Notes: generated by a model not told the origin, from the sequence alone. A DNA stretch of 64,000 nt from Chaenocephalus aceratus (GCA_023974075.1 CM043808.1:25427578-25491577); one strand, 5' to 3'. Shown: positions 49,762 to 62,103, counted from the first letter of the stretch. Made by a program: numbers and translations.

Positions 49762-50832
49762 CAGGGGTGGGGAACCTCTGGCCCCCGGGCCGTATACGGC
49801 CCGCGAGACCATTCGGTATGGCCCTCGAGGTAATTTATAAACACACGCAAACAATTAAAGAAATCTAGACCGCAAAATAATTAAACAAGCGAGTGCCTGT
49901 TTTTCCTGGCAACGGTCATGGTCCTTGAACACAACACGAGCCTAACGTGTCATCACGTGGTATATGTCTCGTCTGACAGGGGTGCAGTTCTGACGGAGAG
50001 CACCAGAACGCCGCTACGGGACTTCAAAAATTGCAGTATCCATAAATCCGTACACATACTGCAGTTTTTGCGTGGCTGTGTCTTTAGTTGTAAGCCCAGT
50101 GGCGATCTGTTCATCTGTCATACCGATCATACAGTCAATAACTTTGTTGTTATTAGCATCTGGTTAGCTAGCTATGCTAACGAATATAAGAAGCTTTTTC
50201 TCCAACCAGTGAGGTAAAGGCACATCTTTATATGATCATTATAGTTATCAAAAAACAAGAGAATAAAGTAAACAGGTAGGCTATAAAATACTATATGACA
50301 GTAAACAAAAGTTGTTATTAATAAACAAGAATACAGTTTGAGAGGAGAGTGATTTGTAAAATATCCATAAAGAAAAAGTAAATCTGCTTACAGTTCTGTT
50401 TCATATGGGTGTTGAGAGATGTATCCATAGATCTCTTCATTTTGCTCTCAAAGTGCACCAGATTGATGCTTTTAACTTCAATATTTTAAAAACAAATCTT
50501 CCCGGGGGAGCATGCCCCCGGACCCCCCTAGAGGGGGTTAGGTCCCCCCCACTTAAATAATGTCCACATGGATAGGAAACTAAATACATTTGCACACATC
50601 TTGTGTCCATATCTTTCTGTTTGGTGGTCATGCCACACCGTGCATGTGCATGCATGCGCGAGTCATGGTGAGATATCTGGACTAAGAGGTTGCTTTTTCT
50701 TTGCACAGCATGAAAGAAAGGCCAAATGAATGGGCTGTGATTTTTAAGCAGAGGTCAAGAATTTGTATGGCCCTCGGAGGATGTTGAAACAATTGAAATG
50801 GCCCTTGAGAGGAAAAAGGTTCCCCCCCCCTG
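49762..50832. mobile_element. Non-autonomous hAT (Charlie-like ends), 8-bp target duplication
   Basis: The 1071-bp element starts CAGGGGTGGGGAACCTCTGG and ends with an inverse G/C-rich terminus finishing CCCCTG. ACATAGGC flanks it at 49754-49761 and 50833-50840. The GTGGGGAACCTCTGGCCC type of end is typical of Charlie-like hATs. No transposase domain is recognisable. A 99-codon frame at 49918-50217 has no known motif. Confidence 0.9.
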
Positions 50833-50969
50833 ACATAGGCCGACCTGGGAGTGAGGATTTGTTGGCCTACTCCACTCTCCCCCATATCATAGAAGTTTCC
50901 AAAGATGTTCATAATCATGCTTTTTGGTCTCAATTTTTCTGGCTCTTGCTTTCGGATTGTTTGCTTAGC

Positions 50970-51230
50970 AATGGCTTTGAAGCCAAGTCTTGACATATAC
51001 CTCTGGTCTGAACTTGTTCAGTGGAGGGCCAACACACTAGATGAAAACCATGGCTGACATGCTTTTTACCTCTAAGGAGATTCTAGTTGTGGTTAAAATG
51101 TTCATCTGACTAAACCCACGTTCACACTCAGCTGTGGAGATGACCAGAGTGTTCACTGCTTGAAGGAGGAGTTTCAGCTCTTCTGGTGCTGGTCGTATCA
51201 TTTCATCAACAGTTTTGAGTCTTACCAGCT
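50970..51230 (-). pseudogene. hAT-type transposase C-terminus (KIAA1586-like), unit D
   Basis: Same block as in A, B and C, with the shared stop. The adjoining 50860-50985 matches 26385-26510. Confidence 0.65.
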
Positions 51231-51350
51231 AGCTAACACGAGAGAAAAACGTAGCTAAACTCCAAACTAAGTTGTTATTGCTGCTTATGTCCATAGATTC
51301 CACCTTTGGTGACTAAAGTAATGATGACTAAGATTACTGACTTGAATTAC

Positions 51351-51414
51351 CTGAAATGTTATTTTTAAATATGAAGTCCTTCAGATCTCGTTGTCCTCCT
51401 GGTCGCTTGGCCAT
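51351..51414 (-). pseudogene. KIAA1586-like hAT first coding exon, unit D
   Basis: MAKRPGGQRDLKDF with a 9-bp deletion against the other units and a weakened donor (GTAATT). Confidence 0.45.
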
Positions 51415-51768
51415 TGTGATGACCGTTACCTGCGCTTCTGGCATCGATCAAACGGGCGCATCACGGCGCCCTCTAGGGCACTCTCATAGTATAGCGTCAG
51501 TGACTTGGTAAAAATGTCATTGCGTGTGTGCGTGCTTCCTCGCCCACAGTATTTTACTCAAAATGCGCAAAATTAATGTTGAAATAGCAGTAATAGCAGT
51601 GCCACGTTCATTGATAAAATTACATAAGGGATGGAAAGGGGGAATGGCAGTTTTAGAAGGGGGATGATTTTGACCGTTTTTATTTCAGGGGGGATGCCAT
51701 CCCGCCTCAACTCGAGTACTGCTAGTACAGACATCGCCAAAAATTGAACAAAGAGTACCTGGACTGTA

Positions 51769-54331
51769 ATAATAATAATATATACATTTTATATAGCGCT
51801 TTTCTGAACCCAAAGACGCTTTACATTTGGGAGGGAGGGTAGACAAACAAAACAAAAACAAAGACAGAACCAAAAAGAAACAAAACACAACAGAAAAGCA
51901 GTCAGGAGGAAGTTGATTGAGAGGGGGGGGGGCTTATGGATAGAGAGTTGAAGAGGTGGGTTTTGAGGCGGGACTGGAACAGGGTGAGGGACTCAGACTC
52001 ACGGAGGTCTTGGGGGAGGGAGTTCCAGAGCTTCGGGGCTGCCACAGAGAAGGCTCTGTCCCCGAAGCTCCGGAGTTTGGCCTTGGGGATTGAAAGCAAA
52101 CCGGCTGAGGAGGATCTGAGGGACCGGGGTGGTTGGTAGAGGGTGAGGAGGTCAGTGAGGTAGGGGGGGGGCCAGATGGTGCAGGGCTTTGTAAGTGAGG
52201 ACCAGGAGTTTGTAGTGGATGCGGTGTGAAACGGGGAGCCAGTGGAGTTCTTTGAGGACCGGGGTGATATGATGCCATGATTTGGTGTGGGTGAGGAGTC
52301 TGGCGGCTGCGTTCTGGACACGCTGGAGTCTATTGAGGGAGGTGGAGCTGATGCCGTAGAGGAGGGAGTTGCAATAGTCAAGGCGGGAGGAGATGAAGGC
52401 GTGAATGAGTCGCTCAGCTGCAGGGCGGGTGAGAGAGGGACGGAGTTTGGCAATATTGCGGAGGTGAAAAAATGAGATTTTTACAATATGACGGATGTGG
52501 GGCTCGAGGGAGAGGGTGGGGTCAAATATCACGCCAAGGTTGCGTGCCTGGGTGGAGGGGGAAACAGGGGTGCCATCAATGGTGACTGTCAGGTTGGGGG
52601 TTTTGCTGAGGGTGGATTTGGATCCGATGAGGAGGAGTTCAGTTTTATTGCTGTTGAGTTTTAGGAAGTTGTGTTGCATCCAGGATTTTATTGCAGTCAG
52701 ACAGGATTCGATGTGGGTGAGGGGGGGGTTGTTGGGGGATTTGGTGCTGAGGTAAATCTGGGTGTCGTCGGCATAGCAGTGAAAGTCCAGGTTGTATTGG
52801 CGGAGAATCTGACCAAGGGGGAGGATGTAGATGATGAAGAGGAGGGGGCCGAGTACTGAACCTTGGGGAACACCTTGGGTGACTGAAGCTGTGGCAGAGG
52901 AGTGGTTGTTGAGGGAGATGAAGTGGGATCTGTCGGAGAGGTAGGACTGGAGCCACCTGAGTGCAGTACCTTCGATACCGATGTCATGGAGTCGGGTAAG
53001 CAGGATGGTGTGGCTCACGGTATCGAAGGCTGCACTCAGGTCGAGGAGGATAAGGATGTTGAGGGAACCGGTGTCAGCAGAGGTGAGGAGGTCATTGAGG
53101 ACTTTGATGAGGGCCGTTTCTGTGCTGTGGTGGGGACGAAAACCAGACTGAAGGGGTTCAAAAAGCTGGTTGGTTTGGAGATGGCGGTGGAGTTGTTTGG
53201 AGATAATGCGTTCTATTGTTTTTGAGAGAAAGGGGAGGTTGGAGATGGGACGGTAGTTACTGAGGGAGGAGGGATCCAGACCGGGTTTCTTGAGGATGGG
53301 AGTGACAGCAGCAGTTTTGAAGGCAGAGGGAACGGTTCCTTGGGACAGGGAGGAGTTGAACAGGTTGACAAGGTAGGGGCAGAGGACGGGGAGACAGGAC
53401 TTCAGTAGAGGGGTGGGTAGAGGGTCAAGGGAGCAGGTTGTGGGTTTGGAGGAGCTGATCAGTTTGAGTATTTCAGGGGGGGTAACCAGAGTGAACTGTG
53501 AGAGGCGGCCGTGGGGAGGAGGAAGGCTCGGGAGGTCCAGGGAGATGGGGGGAGAAATTGTGGCGGTGGATGTTGGGGGAGATGTATGTGTGTCAGATGC
53601 AGCGGATAGGGAGAGATTAATGGCAGTGATTTTGTCGGAGAAAAACTGGAGGAATGAACTGCATAAAGTGGAAGTGGAGGAAGGGAGGGTGTCAGCACGG
53701 GGTTTGAGGAGCTTGTTGACGGTGGAGAAGAGGGTCCTGGGGTTATGGGAGGGGTCGGTAAAGATGGTGGAGAGGTAAGCAGTTTTTGCGGCAGTGAGGG
53801 CGTCTCTGTAGGTAGTGAGATGGAGTTTGTAGGATTCATGGTGAACTGTGAGGGATGATTTCATGGTAAGGCGTTCAAGCTGGCGGCCGGTTTGCTTCAG
53901 TTTACGGAGTGCAGGGGTGAACCAGGGTGAGGAGGTTTTAAAAGTGACATTTTTCATTTTGAGGGGGGCCAGGCTGTTGAGGGAGGCGAGTAGGGTGGAA
54001 TTAAGGTGGTTGAGTTGTTCATCGGGGGGTAAGCTGAGGTTCGAGTCCAGGGGAAGAGTAGAGGATAGCAGGTCGGAGAGGTGCTGGGGATCGACAGAGC
54101 GTACATTACGGAAGGTGATGGTCCTGGGTGGGGGGGGGTGGCGGACGGGGGAGGCGATGGTGAACTGTATGAGTTTGTGGTCAGAGAGGGGAAAGGGGCA
54201 GGGGTGGAGGTCGAGTACTGGGAGGTTGGTGGAGCAGACAAGGTCAAGGATGTGTCCTTTATCATGGGTGGGGAAGGTGACATGTTGGGTAATTGTGAAA
54301 TTGTCCAGAAGGGAGGAGAATTCAGAAGCGA
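51769..54331 (-). mobile_element. L2 LINE, 5'-truncated, nearly intact
   Basis: On the minus strand the element enters in the endonuclease domain near 54331 and ends with a TTA/ATT repeat at 51769-51785, the L2-type tail. The paralogous site is empty in units A (7318), B (27307) and C. It is preceded by a 3' untranslated part containing GCGCTTTTCTGAACCCAAAG in plus orientation (51798-51817). Any target duplication is only about 3 bp. The insertion is confined to unit D and its repeat after the gap. Confidence 0.93.
51902..54331 (-). CDS. L2 ORF2: endonuclease end, reverse transcriptase, one frameshift
   Basis: Starts inside the apurinic endonuclease (PLSDHKLIQFTI near 54180). The reverse transcriptase then reads [45 protein letters not shown] and [12 protein letters not shown], with the catalytic YADD near 52770-52780. 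The thumb is [12 protein letters not shown]. The frame runs to 52152. A G-run at 52163-52171 shifts it, and the final segment GDRAFSVAAPKLWNSLPQDL to NSLSISPP continues in another frame to a stop near 51902. One slip in a homopolymer is the only break, so the insertion is young or the slip is a sequencing error. The first codons of any longer frame (up to 54368) come from flanking DNA, not from the element. Confidence 0.88.
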
Positions 54332-54334
54332 GTA

Positions 54335-54643
54335 GGAGATAAACTTTGTATACAGTTTTTCTGCACATTTGAAGTTCTAGTTTTTAAACTCAGAGTGAGC
54401 ATTTGCAAGTATTTGAGGGTTGTCTTGCTCCATTGGCTGTGAATTCTGTTAAGGTTTGTTGTGTTCCCTAAAGGCGGAAGTGACCACATGCAGAAAAAAA
54501 CGCCCAATCATGTTTTAGTGCGTCTCAAGTAGGCGGGGCAATAATAACTTCAGAACGTCTTTCATTTGTTTGTTCAACTTGTTCAACATTTGTTTCATTG
54601 TTAAATCAACTTATCATTTTTAGTTGTTTATTAAATAGGATAT
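54335..54643. other. Shared spacer, unit D
   Basis: Continuation of the spacer that matches 7320-7555 and the first bases after the Rex3 site of unit A. No gene. Confidence 0.5.
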
Positions 54644-54652
54644 CATTGCTAC

Positions 54653-56378
54653 CGGGGTGGTGGTTCCCCTTTTTAAAAAGGGGGATCAGAGGGTGTGTGC
54701 CAATTACAGAGGCATCACACTACTCAGCCTCCCCGGGAAAGTTTACTCTAAGGTACTCGAAAGGAGGGTCAGGCCGATTGTCGAAACTCAGATTGAGGAG
54801 GAACAATGCGGATTCCCACCTGGTCGTGGAACGACGGATCAGCTTTTTACTCTCGCAAGGATCCTGGAGGGGGCCTGGGAGTACGCTTATCCGGTCTACA
54901 TGTGTTTTGTAGACTTGGAGAAGGTGTATGACCGAGTTCCCAGGGAGTTACTGTGGGAGGTGCTGCGGGAGTATGGGGTGAGGGGGTCTCTACTCAGGGC
55001 CATCCAATCTCTGTACTCCCAAAGCGAGAGCTGTGTCCGGGTCCTCGGCAGTAAGTCGGACCCATTTCCGGTGAGGGTTGGCCTCCGCCAGGGCTGCGCT
55101 TTGTCACCAATCCTGTTTGTAATATATATGGATCGGATTTCGAGGCGTAGTCGTGGGGTCTGCAGTTCGGTGGACTAAGGATTGCACCACTGCTTTTTGC
55201 AGATGATGTGGTTCTAATGGCTTCATCGGTCTGCGACCTTCAGCACTCACTGGATCGGTTCGCAACCGAGTGTGAAACGGCTGGGATGAGGATCAGCACC
55301 CATGGCCATGGTTCTCAGCAGGAAACCGATGGACTGTCCACTCCAAGTAGGGAATGAGTCCTTACCCCAAGTGAAGGAGTTCAAGTATCTCGGGGGCTTG
55401 TTCTCGAGTGAGGGAACAATGGAGCGTGAGATGGGCCGGAGTATCGGAGCAGCACTGCAGTCGCTTTACCGCACCGTTGTGACGAGAAGGGAGCTGAGCC
55501 AGAAGGCAAAGCTCTCTGTCTACCGGGCCATTTTCGTTCCTACCCTCACCTATGGTCATGAAGGATGGGTCATGACCGAAAGAACGAGATCGCGGATACA
55601 AGCGGCCGAGATGGGTTTTCTCCGCCGGGTGGCTGGTGTCTCCCTTAGGGATAAGGTGAGAAGTTCGGTCATCAGGGAGGGACTCGGAGTTGAGCCGCTC
55701 CTCCTTCGCGTCGAAAGGAGCCAGTTGAGGTGGTTCGGGCACCTAGTTAGGATGCCACCTGGGCAACACACTCTCACTCGCTAAGCGTCCAATAGCGACG
55801 TTTGGTCAGTGTCCGTGGCGTCCAATTGTGACGCTCCTAGGCTCCTTCAGCATCATAAAGGGCCGCAAATAGCTTTCAACTGATTGCAATGTATTCCCAT
55901 CTGCGTCGGGATTTGACGCTCATGGAAGCACGGCATTCGTTTATGTCGGCTGCCCTTAAAGGCAATGTGAGCATCCATTCCCATTGGATAACGGAGAATT
56001 GTACACCCGAAAGTATTCCTCTTACTGTCGATTGATTTTACAGTGATATCTGCACTACTCATCGACAAAAAAACACCAGATTATCCTTGTTAATTACACA
56101 ACATTGATTGGTTTAAAGTGTGTGCAATGCTTTTGTATTTTCCCCCTTCGATCCGGAGAAACAAATATTTTTTCTGAGTAAAGGATGGCAAAAGACACTA
56201 CACTACCCAGAATCCCCAGCTATCGGTTGGGATTATATCTCTTCGCTGGCCTGGGAGCGCCTTGGGATCCCCCAGTCAGAGCTGGTTGATGTCGCCAGGG
56301 AAAGAAAGCTTGGGGCTCTCTGCTGGAACTGCTACCCCCGCGACCCGACCACGGATAAGCGGGAGAAGATGGATGGCT
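54653..56378 (+). mobile_element. Rex3 LINE, 5'-truncated, split by another repeat, 9-bp target duplication
   Basis: Plus-strand translation begins GVVVPLFKKGDQ, then NYRGITLLSLPGKVYSKVLE, FVDLEKVYDRVPRELLWEVL, RVGLRQGCALSPILFVIYMD, LFADDVVLMASS (near 55195), EFKYLGGLFSSEG and RSQLRWFGHLVRMPPG. It is interrupted at 55765-56228 and resumes YISSLAWERLGIPQSELVDV, ending in a GATGG tail. CATTGCTAC flanks it at 54644-54652 and 56379-56387. About 75 bp of Rex3 are lost at the inner insertion. A frameshift near 55175 also breaks the RT. Confidence 0.92.
55765..56228. repeat. Unclassified repeat nested in Rex3
   Basis: A 464-bp insertion in Rex3. It begins AACACACTCTCACTCGC and ends near GCTATCGGTTGG. 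It is the inverse relative of 49260-49640 and shares the GGATAACGGAGAATTGTACA motif with the palindrome at 15.9-16.2 kb. Neither inverted ends nor target duplication are clear. Confidence 0.7.
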
Positions 56379-56544
56379 CATTGCTACATATGTTGATGCT
56401 TCTCTGCATTTTCTTGAAATTATGAGGGTACTGGTTGACGCAGAACCTGCTTTCATTAATATGTCCCTTAAAATTGACCACAGAAGATGCAATACATTGA
56501 TAAAAGCGACTAAATAAATAAATGTGGCTTTTTTTTCAAATTCG

Positions 56545-56550
56545 TTTATT
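56545..56550 (-). promoter_or_regulatory. Polyadenylation signal of ZPAX copy D
   Basis: AATAAA on the minus strand at the conserved distance after the stop. Confidence 0.7.
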
Positions 56551-56704
56551 TTTTTCACAATACACGAGTTGTTAATGTCATCCATCAATATAAAAGGCAG
56601 TACAGTACATTCATTGATAAAACTGTTCCCCTGGTCCCAAACAAAACAATGAACACAATTACATAAGGTGCAAATGACAAAATGTAAACACTTGTAGAAC
56701 ATAT

Positions 56705-59700
56705 TCAAAGGTTAGACAGAATAATTGCCCCAGAGGAGATCTGCCTTTGGCGTGTTGAGTCGGTGCTTCTTCGCTCTGCAAAACAAGTAAAGATTACCAA
56801 CTGCACATCCAGATCGACTACATTTGTTCAGACTCGGTCACTTACCCTTTTTTACACCTGCAGGTCTTGAGTAGCTCTGACCTGGAGGATGCACACACTG
56901 GCCCCTGCAGGGAGCATCTGCCTGGCTGCTTGTGTCACAAATCACTGCATCACAGTGGACGTAGATCTGTGGACAGACGGGATGATTTATTGCACATGGC
57001 TACATGCAGCAGTGGCCAAAAGACTCCAGATTTGGATTTACAAGTCTTACCTGGTCTTTCAGAACCTCGTCATCTTTAGTGAAAGTGAACATCTTTACAG
57101 AGAAGCGCTTGATGTGGGACGGGACTAAAACTCTGGAGTCACTCACAACGGGATGGAAAATTGTTGCATAGCTGTCATTGCGATTCTCACAGCTAGTAAA
57201 GGAATTCGAAAGTTAATAAAGCAGCAGTTAAACAAATGAAATGAGTAGTTAGTAGTTAGTTTTGCACAACATTACCTGTCCACAATGATGTCCCAGCTTG
57301 GCAGAGATGTCCTATCTTCATAAAGGGTTGCCCAACAGTTCTCAGCAATGAGTTCCAAGTGCGGGTCGGTAGAATGCATCAGCTCCACCTCAAAATACAG
57401 AGGCTGCTGCAGATATTTCACCACTGGATAATCCTCTGCTTGGTAGAAGAGCTCGTAGGATGGATCTGCAGGAGAAGAGTGCCGTTAGAGACAGGAGGCC
57501 TGGACATTTACAGTTTCATGTCATTTCAAACCTTTATTTAATCAGATTGGTCCCTTGAGATCATAGATCTCTTTTTCAACGGAGACCTGCAAACAGTGTT
57601 TTGTATGCATGAACAAGATGTTGTAAAATTCCACCATGCCTTGGGAAAGCCTCATCTGCACCATCAGCTGCCCGGTGCCGATCTCTGCAGCAGGCTCATA
57701 GGTTCTTGGTTTAGCGCTGAAGGAAACAGTCTGAGTCTCATTGACCACATAGAAGCAGGAAATGGTTTGCCTATTAGGGGAAAAAAAAATATATAAATGC
57801 ATACATTGAAGGTGTTCATCTCCAATTATACAGAATCAAATATTTTACCTGTAATCAGGATCAACTGGTGATGTGTTGGCTGCTCCTTTGGCGTTGTTGT
57901 AAGACAGGCGGATCTCATTTTCATACATCATGTAATTGTCAAAGAACTATTTAACAACAAAAATGCATTAACATTTGACAAAAAACCCTTTTGATATTTA
58001 AATGCGATTCAGACTCACCGTTCTGGTGGTTCCACAGGTATCCACACTGAAGGAGAAATATGCAACACGATCGTCGCTGAACTGTGGTGTGCAGGACTGG
58101 TCCTTTAGCGTCAGCTGACTTGGCTTCAGATTACGAGTCGATTCAACCTTCACAGCCACAGCGGTCATTGTGCCATTGGGGTGGCACTCTGCAGGAAGAA
58201 GCAGGCAATGTGTAAAGCAACACAAATCCATCAATTAAAGCAACAAATATACTTGCATGTTCCATCTTACCTGTTGCTTTCAAGGGGAAGTAGCAAGCCA
58301 GATAGAGATCAGCAAGCACCCAGTCGTTTGCACGATCCAACAGAAGCAGGTCAATTCTGGATTTGACTGATTCTGCAGTGAGCAGCTGTGGAAAAGAAAG
58401 TAAAGTTAGCCAATGCAGAAGATCTATGGTGGGATTTTGTAGTTTTGACATACCTCGAAAACAGCGTCCTTGGCAGTGTATGGCAGAATGAGGCTGAGGT
58501 GTGTGCCGTTCTCATAGAAATTGTAGTCTTCAGCCATCTCAGCAGTCAGCTCTCGAGGTCCAACGATAGCCTTGAAATTAGAGCCGTGACTCCCGAACTT
58601 CACGCTGATGTAAAACTGGTTCTGGTCACAGGTGCCAGCCATGATGGGTAGCACTAGAGCAGCAAAACATGCATTATCCATTTGATTGTGTAGCTTTTAC
58701 TCTAAAATGTTTGATTTAATTTTAGAAAACACAATTTGCATGAAGATATTGTCAAAAGCAAATTCAATATGATCTCACCAACATCCTGCAGAGAGGCCCG
58801 CAGGTCGACCGGGAGAGCAAAAGGAGTTTCTTCAGGCAGGACGATCAACCCAAAGATCAGAGGGAGGAAGTAGGATGTAACCAAGCGCTCAGGATTCTGC
58901 AACAAATGAAATAAAAGCTCAGCAACACTGAAAATATGTTGGTACAAAGTGATATTTTGAATCTATAATGTCATACATGTTTTAAGACAACATCGGCATC
59001 AAAGGGCACTTGAAGAGAGAAGCTCTTGGAGCCATTAGCCAAGCTGTGTTCCTGGACTGTGAAGCCTTTGGCATTGCTCTCCTCAACAGTGAGGACCCCG
59101 GTGGAGAAGGTGATGTTCCTCAGCTCAACGTCATGGAGGAAGGTTCCCAAGAGAACGCTGAACACCCGAGTCTCTGGGACAGTATCTGAGGAACAGAAAG
59201 TGGCAGGTTTACAACTTCTAAACCAGCCTCAACATTGATAGAGAAAAATGTAGTAGTTGGATTGAGTTGAAATGTGACTTACCATCCTGGATTTGGGGAG
59301 ATTGAGGCATCAGAGGGGTCATGATGGGGAACAAAACCTTGTATCTGGTATCATCTTGGGTGTCATCTTCTCTCCACAGTACCTCAAGCATGGGCTCCAC
59401 AAAGTAGGTGATGTGGTACTGGTAATCTGGGGCATGGCTCTGCAATAATGCATGACATTTCAATAAAACATGCAAATGCACTAGTGACTCTTGCATTTCT
59501 AATCTAGAGATTTCCCCAACCTTGTAGTAACCATCAGGCGACCCCACTGGGATCTCGACGACGATGTGGAAGTCTGTGGTGCTCAGTGTGTACCCCCGTG
59601 CGGCCATCTGAGATCTATCAAGCCTCTGCCCGTTGATTCCCATGTGCATTTCTGAGACTGTAATTCTGCCGTCCAACAAAGGAGTCACACGGCGAGGTAC

Positions 59701-61520
59701 GTGCCAAGAGATCATATCCTCGGTGAAGAGGACGCCACCTGTTAATGACAAAATGGAGCTGTTGAGGTTAACTGTGCAACAATTAAGCTTACTGTGAATG
59801 CAATATGTTGCTCAGGACTCACCTTTGGGACAAGCAGCTGCCAAGTTCACTACATTCAGACCCTGTGGTGCCATGTAGTAGGCGCTCACCCTGAAAACTT
59901 CCATGGGGACTCCAGCCACCTAAAGAGAGGAGAGGTTTAATATAATTGACAAGGAGGGAAAGGAAATAAACACTGTATAGGAGTGTGTTGCTTACATCCT
60001 CTGAATAAGTCTCTGCTGTATTGTACGGGCTTCGCATAACCAGACGACTAGAGGTAGTTTTGGCAGCGTAGCCGGCTTGTTCAGCCTCTTGCAACACCAT
60101 GGCCACTGGTTCTGGGGTGTAAAACGTCATCTTCCAGATACCTTGTGATGCACCAGAGGCCTACAGGAAAGAACAAATAATGAAATCCTCATTGGTGTAG
60201 GGAGGAATTAAACTGTAGTATCTGAACAGTTTAATTCAACATACTTCAAGATTGGCGTTGAGCTTCTCGTCTTTACCATCCCGAGTCTGACCCTTAGCTT
60301 CAGCATCAAGGGTCGCCATGTGGTGGGAAACCTAAAACATAAAATGGTGGTTTTAGCATTCGTTTCCATACACACAAGATGGTGGACTCATCAATATAAA
60401 GATGACCTACTTCCATGTAGTTCCTGTCGCAGAGGATCTCCCTGGAGGCCCAGCGAGTGTAGCTGCAAGTCTGAGACACATCATGACTGACCACGTCTGA
60501 TGGATTCTCGCCGTACATCTGAAGTCTCAAGCCAACGTTAAATGTAGCATCATCCTATAAATATATAAAAAAACTAAATTAAGTGAAACTCCGCAATATT
60601 CTTTGGTTCCAGCTTCTTTGTCATTTAAAATGTAATATCCTTGCCTTCAGGGACACATTTGAAGTCTAAATGGATATTTGTGTATGTAACAAACAAGTCA
60701 AGAAAGTACCTAGTAGATTAATAGAGGAATACAGTTTTGAGTGGAGCAGTGCTACTATTTTAGGGATGTACCAAACAAAAAGGGAAATGTACTTTGGGTC
60801 TTTTAACGGTAAGGGGTTACAAATAAATTCAGGGAAACACAAAAATGGGAGCAACCATGCGTTTGTTGAGCCATTAATTCAGTCACTTGCGACAGAATTA
60901 GCACAGCTAAACTTGGTAGAAAATTACATTGAATGCTGTTAAACCACTTTAGCTCAAAACAAACCTTGTTGTCCACAAAGCAGCCCATCAGGGAGGTGTA
61001 GATTCTGGTGTTACCCCACGGGTCAGACTCCATGCTGTATCCACACTGAGCAGCCATGCTAGGTGTTAACAAAATGTGCTTGGTGCCATCTGAGGGGAGA
61101 AAATAAGCTTTGTCAGGGACCCCTTTCCTCAGTGATGAACCAATCAGCTGCATTATTAGCAGTTAATACTTACTGATAGCCTCCACCTCAAGCTGGTTTC
61201 CCACTGCTAAAGCCTTGTCCAACGACAGTCTCATTACATTTGCGGCACAGTCAGACCTTAACCCACTGCCTGTTAAAAGAAAAGGCTTGTGAGGAGAATG
61301 TAAACCGACTTAATATGCCGTGTACAATTACTTAATGAAAATTGAAGCTTACTTGACTGCAAATATAGCTTCAAATTAGACCTGGCTTGACCCAAGATGA
61401 TAGCTGCAGCCATCCATAACAAACTTGAACACATAAAACACATCATTTAGAGACAATTAAGTACACACATAGAAAGAAATGTACAAGAAATGTAACTTAC
61501 ATGTTCCCAAGCCTCAGCAT
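56705..61520 (-). CDS. zpax: ZPAX-like egg-coat ZP-domain glycoprotein, copy D (910 aa, 21 exons)
   Basis: Exons from the start: 61501-61520, 61353-61423, 61174-61269, 60965-61089, 60411-60554, 60245-60331, 59996-60160, 59823-59919, 59521-59738, 59283-59439, 58977-59185, 58779-58896, 58454-58653, 58271-58385, 58019-58188, 57849-57946, 57640-57770, 57276-57465, 57051-57192, 56858-56966, 56705-56775. Lengths equal the other copies and the frame is open. Signal peptide is as in A and B. Differences include HHMATL for HHMANL in exon 6, SHAPD in exon 10 and QADAPC for QADASC in exon 20. Intron 10 is only 97 nt (277 in A) and intron 9 (59440-59520) is open in frame, as in C. The exon-17 GC donor is present. 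D shares many intron variants with C, so C and D are closest relatives. Confidence 0.82.
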
Positions 61521-61649
61521 GTTGCAGTTTGTAAGCAGTAAAACCAAAAAGAATACAGTCAGTATCAGCGATTGCCCAGCACACCTTCCAACAAAAACAC
61601 AAGTCTAAAAGGAAGGGGACTGGATGATTAACTGAGACATCAGCAGCTG

Positions 61650-61656
61650 CTTTATA
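61650..61656 (-). promoter_or_regulatory. TATA box of ZPAX copy D
   Basis: TATAAAG in the conserved context upstream of exon 1. Confidence 0.6.
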
Positions 61657-61700
61657 TTCCACTTAATGACAAAGCACAGGTGAGGCTTGTTAAGGATTCT

Positions 61701-61724
61701 CCACACACACACACACACACACAC
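61701..61724. repeat. CA microsatellite upstream of copy D
   Basis: Short (CA)n, directly followed by sequence not seen in the other units. Confidence 0.9.
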
Positions 61725-62003
61725 CAACCCAGTCTCACGGCATTTCGTGTTCACCAACATGATTTTTAATCTATTGATTCGTGTTCACCAACACGATTTG
61801 CCCCTTTTGTTCGTGTTGCACAGCACGATTTTAAAAGCAATGTATTTCTACTGCCTGCAGCACGTCTTTTTCTCCGGTCGGGTCGTGGGAGACCGGAAGC
61901 TGTGTGGTTCATAAAAACATGTTCTTACTCAATATCAAGCCACAATTATTGCTTTTATTTTAAATCGTATAATTTCGGACTTTTTTTGCCGTCTGTGAGG
62001 AAA
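61725..62003. repeat. Unit-D-specific upstream sequence, repeat-like
   Basis: Contains three imperfect copies of CGTGTTCACCAACACGATTT (near 61747, 61782 and 61813), each a small palindrome-like motif. It begins with CCCAGTCTCACGGCATTTCG, a start I associate with fish dispersed repeats. It runs into the gap. No gene. Confidence 0.45.
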
Positions 62004-62103
62004 NNNNNNNNNNNNNNNNNNNNNNNNNNNNNNNNNNNNNNNNNNNNNNNNNNNNNNNNNNNNNNNNNNNNNNNNNNNNNNNNNNNNNNNNNNNNNNNNN
62101 NNN
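62004..62103. other. Assembly gap of exactly 100 N
   Basis: 100 Ns is a conventional placeholder for a gap of unknown size, so the real distance is not known. Confidence 0.98.

Noticed and set aside
52287..54342. Plus-strand frames across the L2 element
   Set aside because: They are antisense shadows of the GC-rich L2 coding sequence, which has clear RT motifs on the minus strand.
54332..54368. N-terminal 12 codons of the long frame ending at 54368, as the start of the L2 protein
   Set aside because: These bases belong to the spacer that flanks the insertion in the other units. The element begins at about 54331, so the ATG is accidental.
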